From DASXYU01 sp036502295 (lineage in GTDB: Bacteria; Actinomycetota; Actinomycetes; Mycobacteriales; Jatrophihabitantaceae), in NCBI GenBank assembly GCA_036502295.1, contig DASXYU010000062.1:1-30785 (forward strand): a stretch of DNA of 30,785 nt, written 5' to 3'. A program made the translations under genes and the position numbers. The notes under the pieces are model-generated. The model ran no database searches. It saw only the letters and a program-made list of their open reading frames with translations, and was not told the DNA's origin. Positions within the stretch are counted from its first letter, which is position 1. Every line of letters starts with the position of its first letter. Shown in pieces: positions 30,378 to 30,785 of this stretch.

Positions 30378-30785
30378 CCGCCGAGGAGGTCCTCGCGGCC
30401 ACGGGCCACGCGCGAGCGGATCGTCCCGACCGGGCAGCGGCAGATCTCTGCCGCCTCGGCGTAGGAGAGGCCGACGACCTGGGTGAGGACGAGCGCCTCG
30501 CGCCGCTCAGGGCTGAGGGCTTCGAGCAGCGCCCGGGTCGTGACGGCGTCGGCCGGATCGGCGGTGGTCCTGCTGGCGAGGGTCGCGAGGACGGTGACAT
30601 CGCCGCCGTCGTGCGCCCGGCGCCTCACCGCGGCGCGAACCGCATCGACGCAGACGTGCCGCGCAATGCCGAGCAACCAGGTGCGCGCCGAGGAGCGTCC
30701 CGCAAAGCGGTGCAGGGCTGCGAAGGCGCGGGCGTAGGTCTCCTGGGTGAGGTCGTCGGCGAGTTCGCGCGGTCCGAGGTGGGAG
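30350..30785 (-). CDS. ECF-type RNA polymerase sigma factor (5' truncated by window edge)
   Basis: About 145 C-terminal residues are visible. The end of region 2 reads DLTQETYARAFAALHRFAGR, then SSARTWLLGIARHVCVDAVR. After a linker, region 4 has LSPERREALVLTQVVGLSYA, then EAAEICRCPVGTIRSRVARG, the ECF helix-turn-helix. The gene continues beyond the right edge, so start and any anti-sigma partner are not visible. Confidence 0.92.
   Translation of the reverse strand, partial: SHLGPRELADDLTQETYARAFAALHRFAGRSSARTWLLGIARHVCVDAVRAAVRRRAHDGGDVTVLATLASRTTADPADAVTTRALLEALSPERREALVLTQVVGLSYAEAAEICRCPVGTIRSRVARGREDLLGGYGEESVAR

Overview
This is a high-GC window with dense, often overlapping genes, GTG starts and actinobacterial marker families: a SigF/SigB-type sigma factor, DevS/DevR-like sensors, DUF5709, DUF6131 and DUF6158 proteins, and a tmRNA whose tag ADSNRAEFALAA resembles mycobacterial tags. 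It is best read as a chromosomal segment of an actinomycete; the genus cannot be told from the sequence. No insertion sequence, integrase, CRISPR array or tRNA was seen.

Layout. 1-2850: the end of smpB and the complete tmRNA gene (ssrA), separated by a minus-strand NarL-type two-component system. 2906-4126: an operon of a helix-hairpin-helix DNA-repair-like protein and UdgX, a uracil-DNA glycosylase that becomes covalently trapped on DNA, behind a clear SigF-type promoter. 4155-6819: a SnoaL-like/short-chain dehydrogenase pair diverging from an amidohydrolase, with a palindromic operator candidate between them. 6944-9159: a ZIP-type metal transporter that seems to lack its second and third membrane helices, then a GT-C mannosyltransferase-like protein. 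9091-11159: a zinc-ribbon metallopeptidase, two small proteins and a hemerythrin-domain protein. 11349-14917: a type III polyketide synthase, an isoprenylcysteine-methyltransferase-like enzyme and a flavoprotein, ordered like the srsABC phenolic-lipid operon of Streptomyces, with a divergent UbiA prenyltransferase. 14928-16840: DJ-1/PfpI protein, two proline-rich proteins, DUF5709 and a hypothetical protein. 17134-20672: the SigF/SigB-type sigma factor and an 844-residue hybrid kinase (PAS-GAF-HisKA-HATPase-REC-ANTAR). 20744-23859: a small Rho-N-like protein, a pyruvate-oxidase-like enzyme coupled to Dps, a hypothetical protein and a DUF6131 membrane protein. 24007-28688: a membrane protein, a DevS/DevR-like pair and an Acg-family nitroreductase-like protein. 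28711-30785: thyA, a dihydrofolate reductase gene, a DUF3817 protein and a truncated ECF sigma factor.

How it works together. Much of the window looks like a stress and dormancy island. Three minus-strand transcription units (HhH-udgX, proline-rich/DUF5709, DUF6131/hypothetical) have the identical promoter layout GTTT-N17-GGGTAG expected for a SigF/SigB-type sigma factor, and such a factor is encoded at 17134. Weaker versions precede the pyruvate oxidase-dps operon and the membrane protein at 24007. DNA protection (Dps, UdgX), hemerythrin, a DJ-1 protein and hypoxia sensing fit this theme. The most unusual items are the stress-promoter-driven UdgX/HhH pair, the kinase ending in an ANTAR RNA-binding domain beside the sigma factor, and the two-component system lodged between smpB and ssrA.
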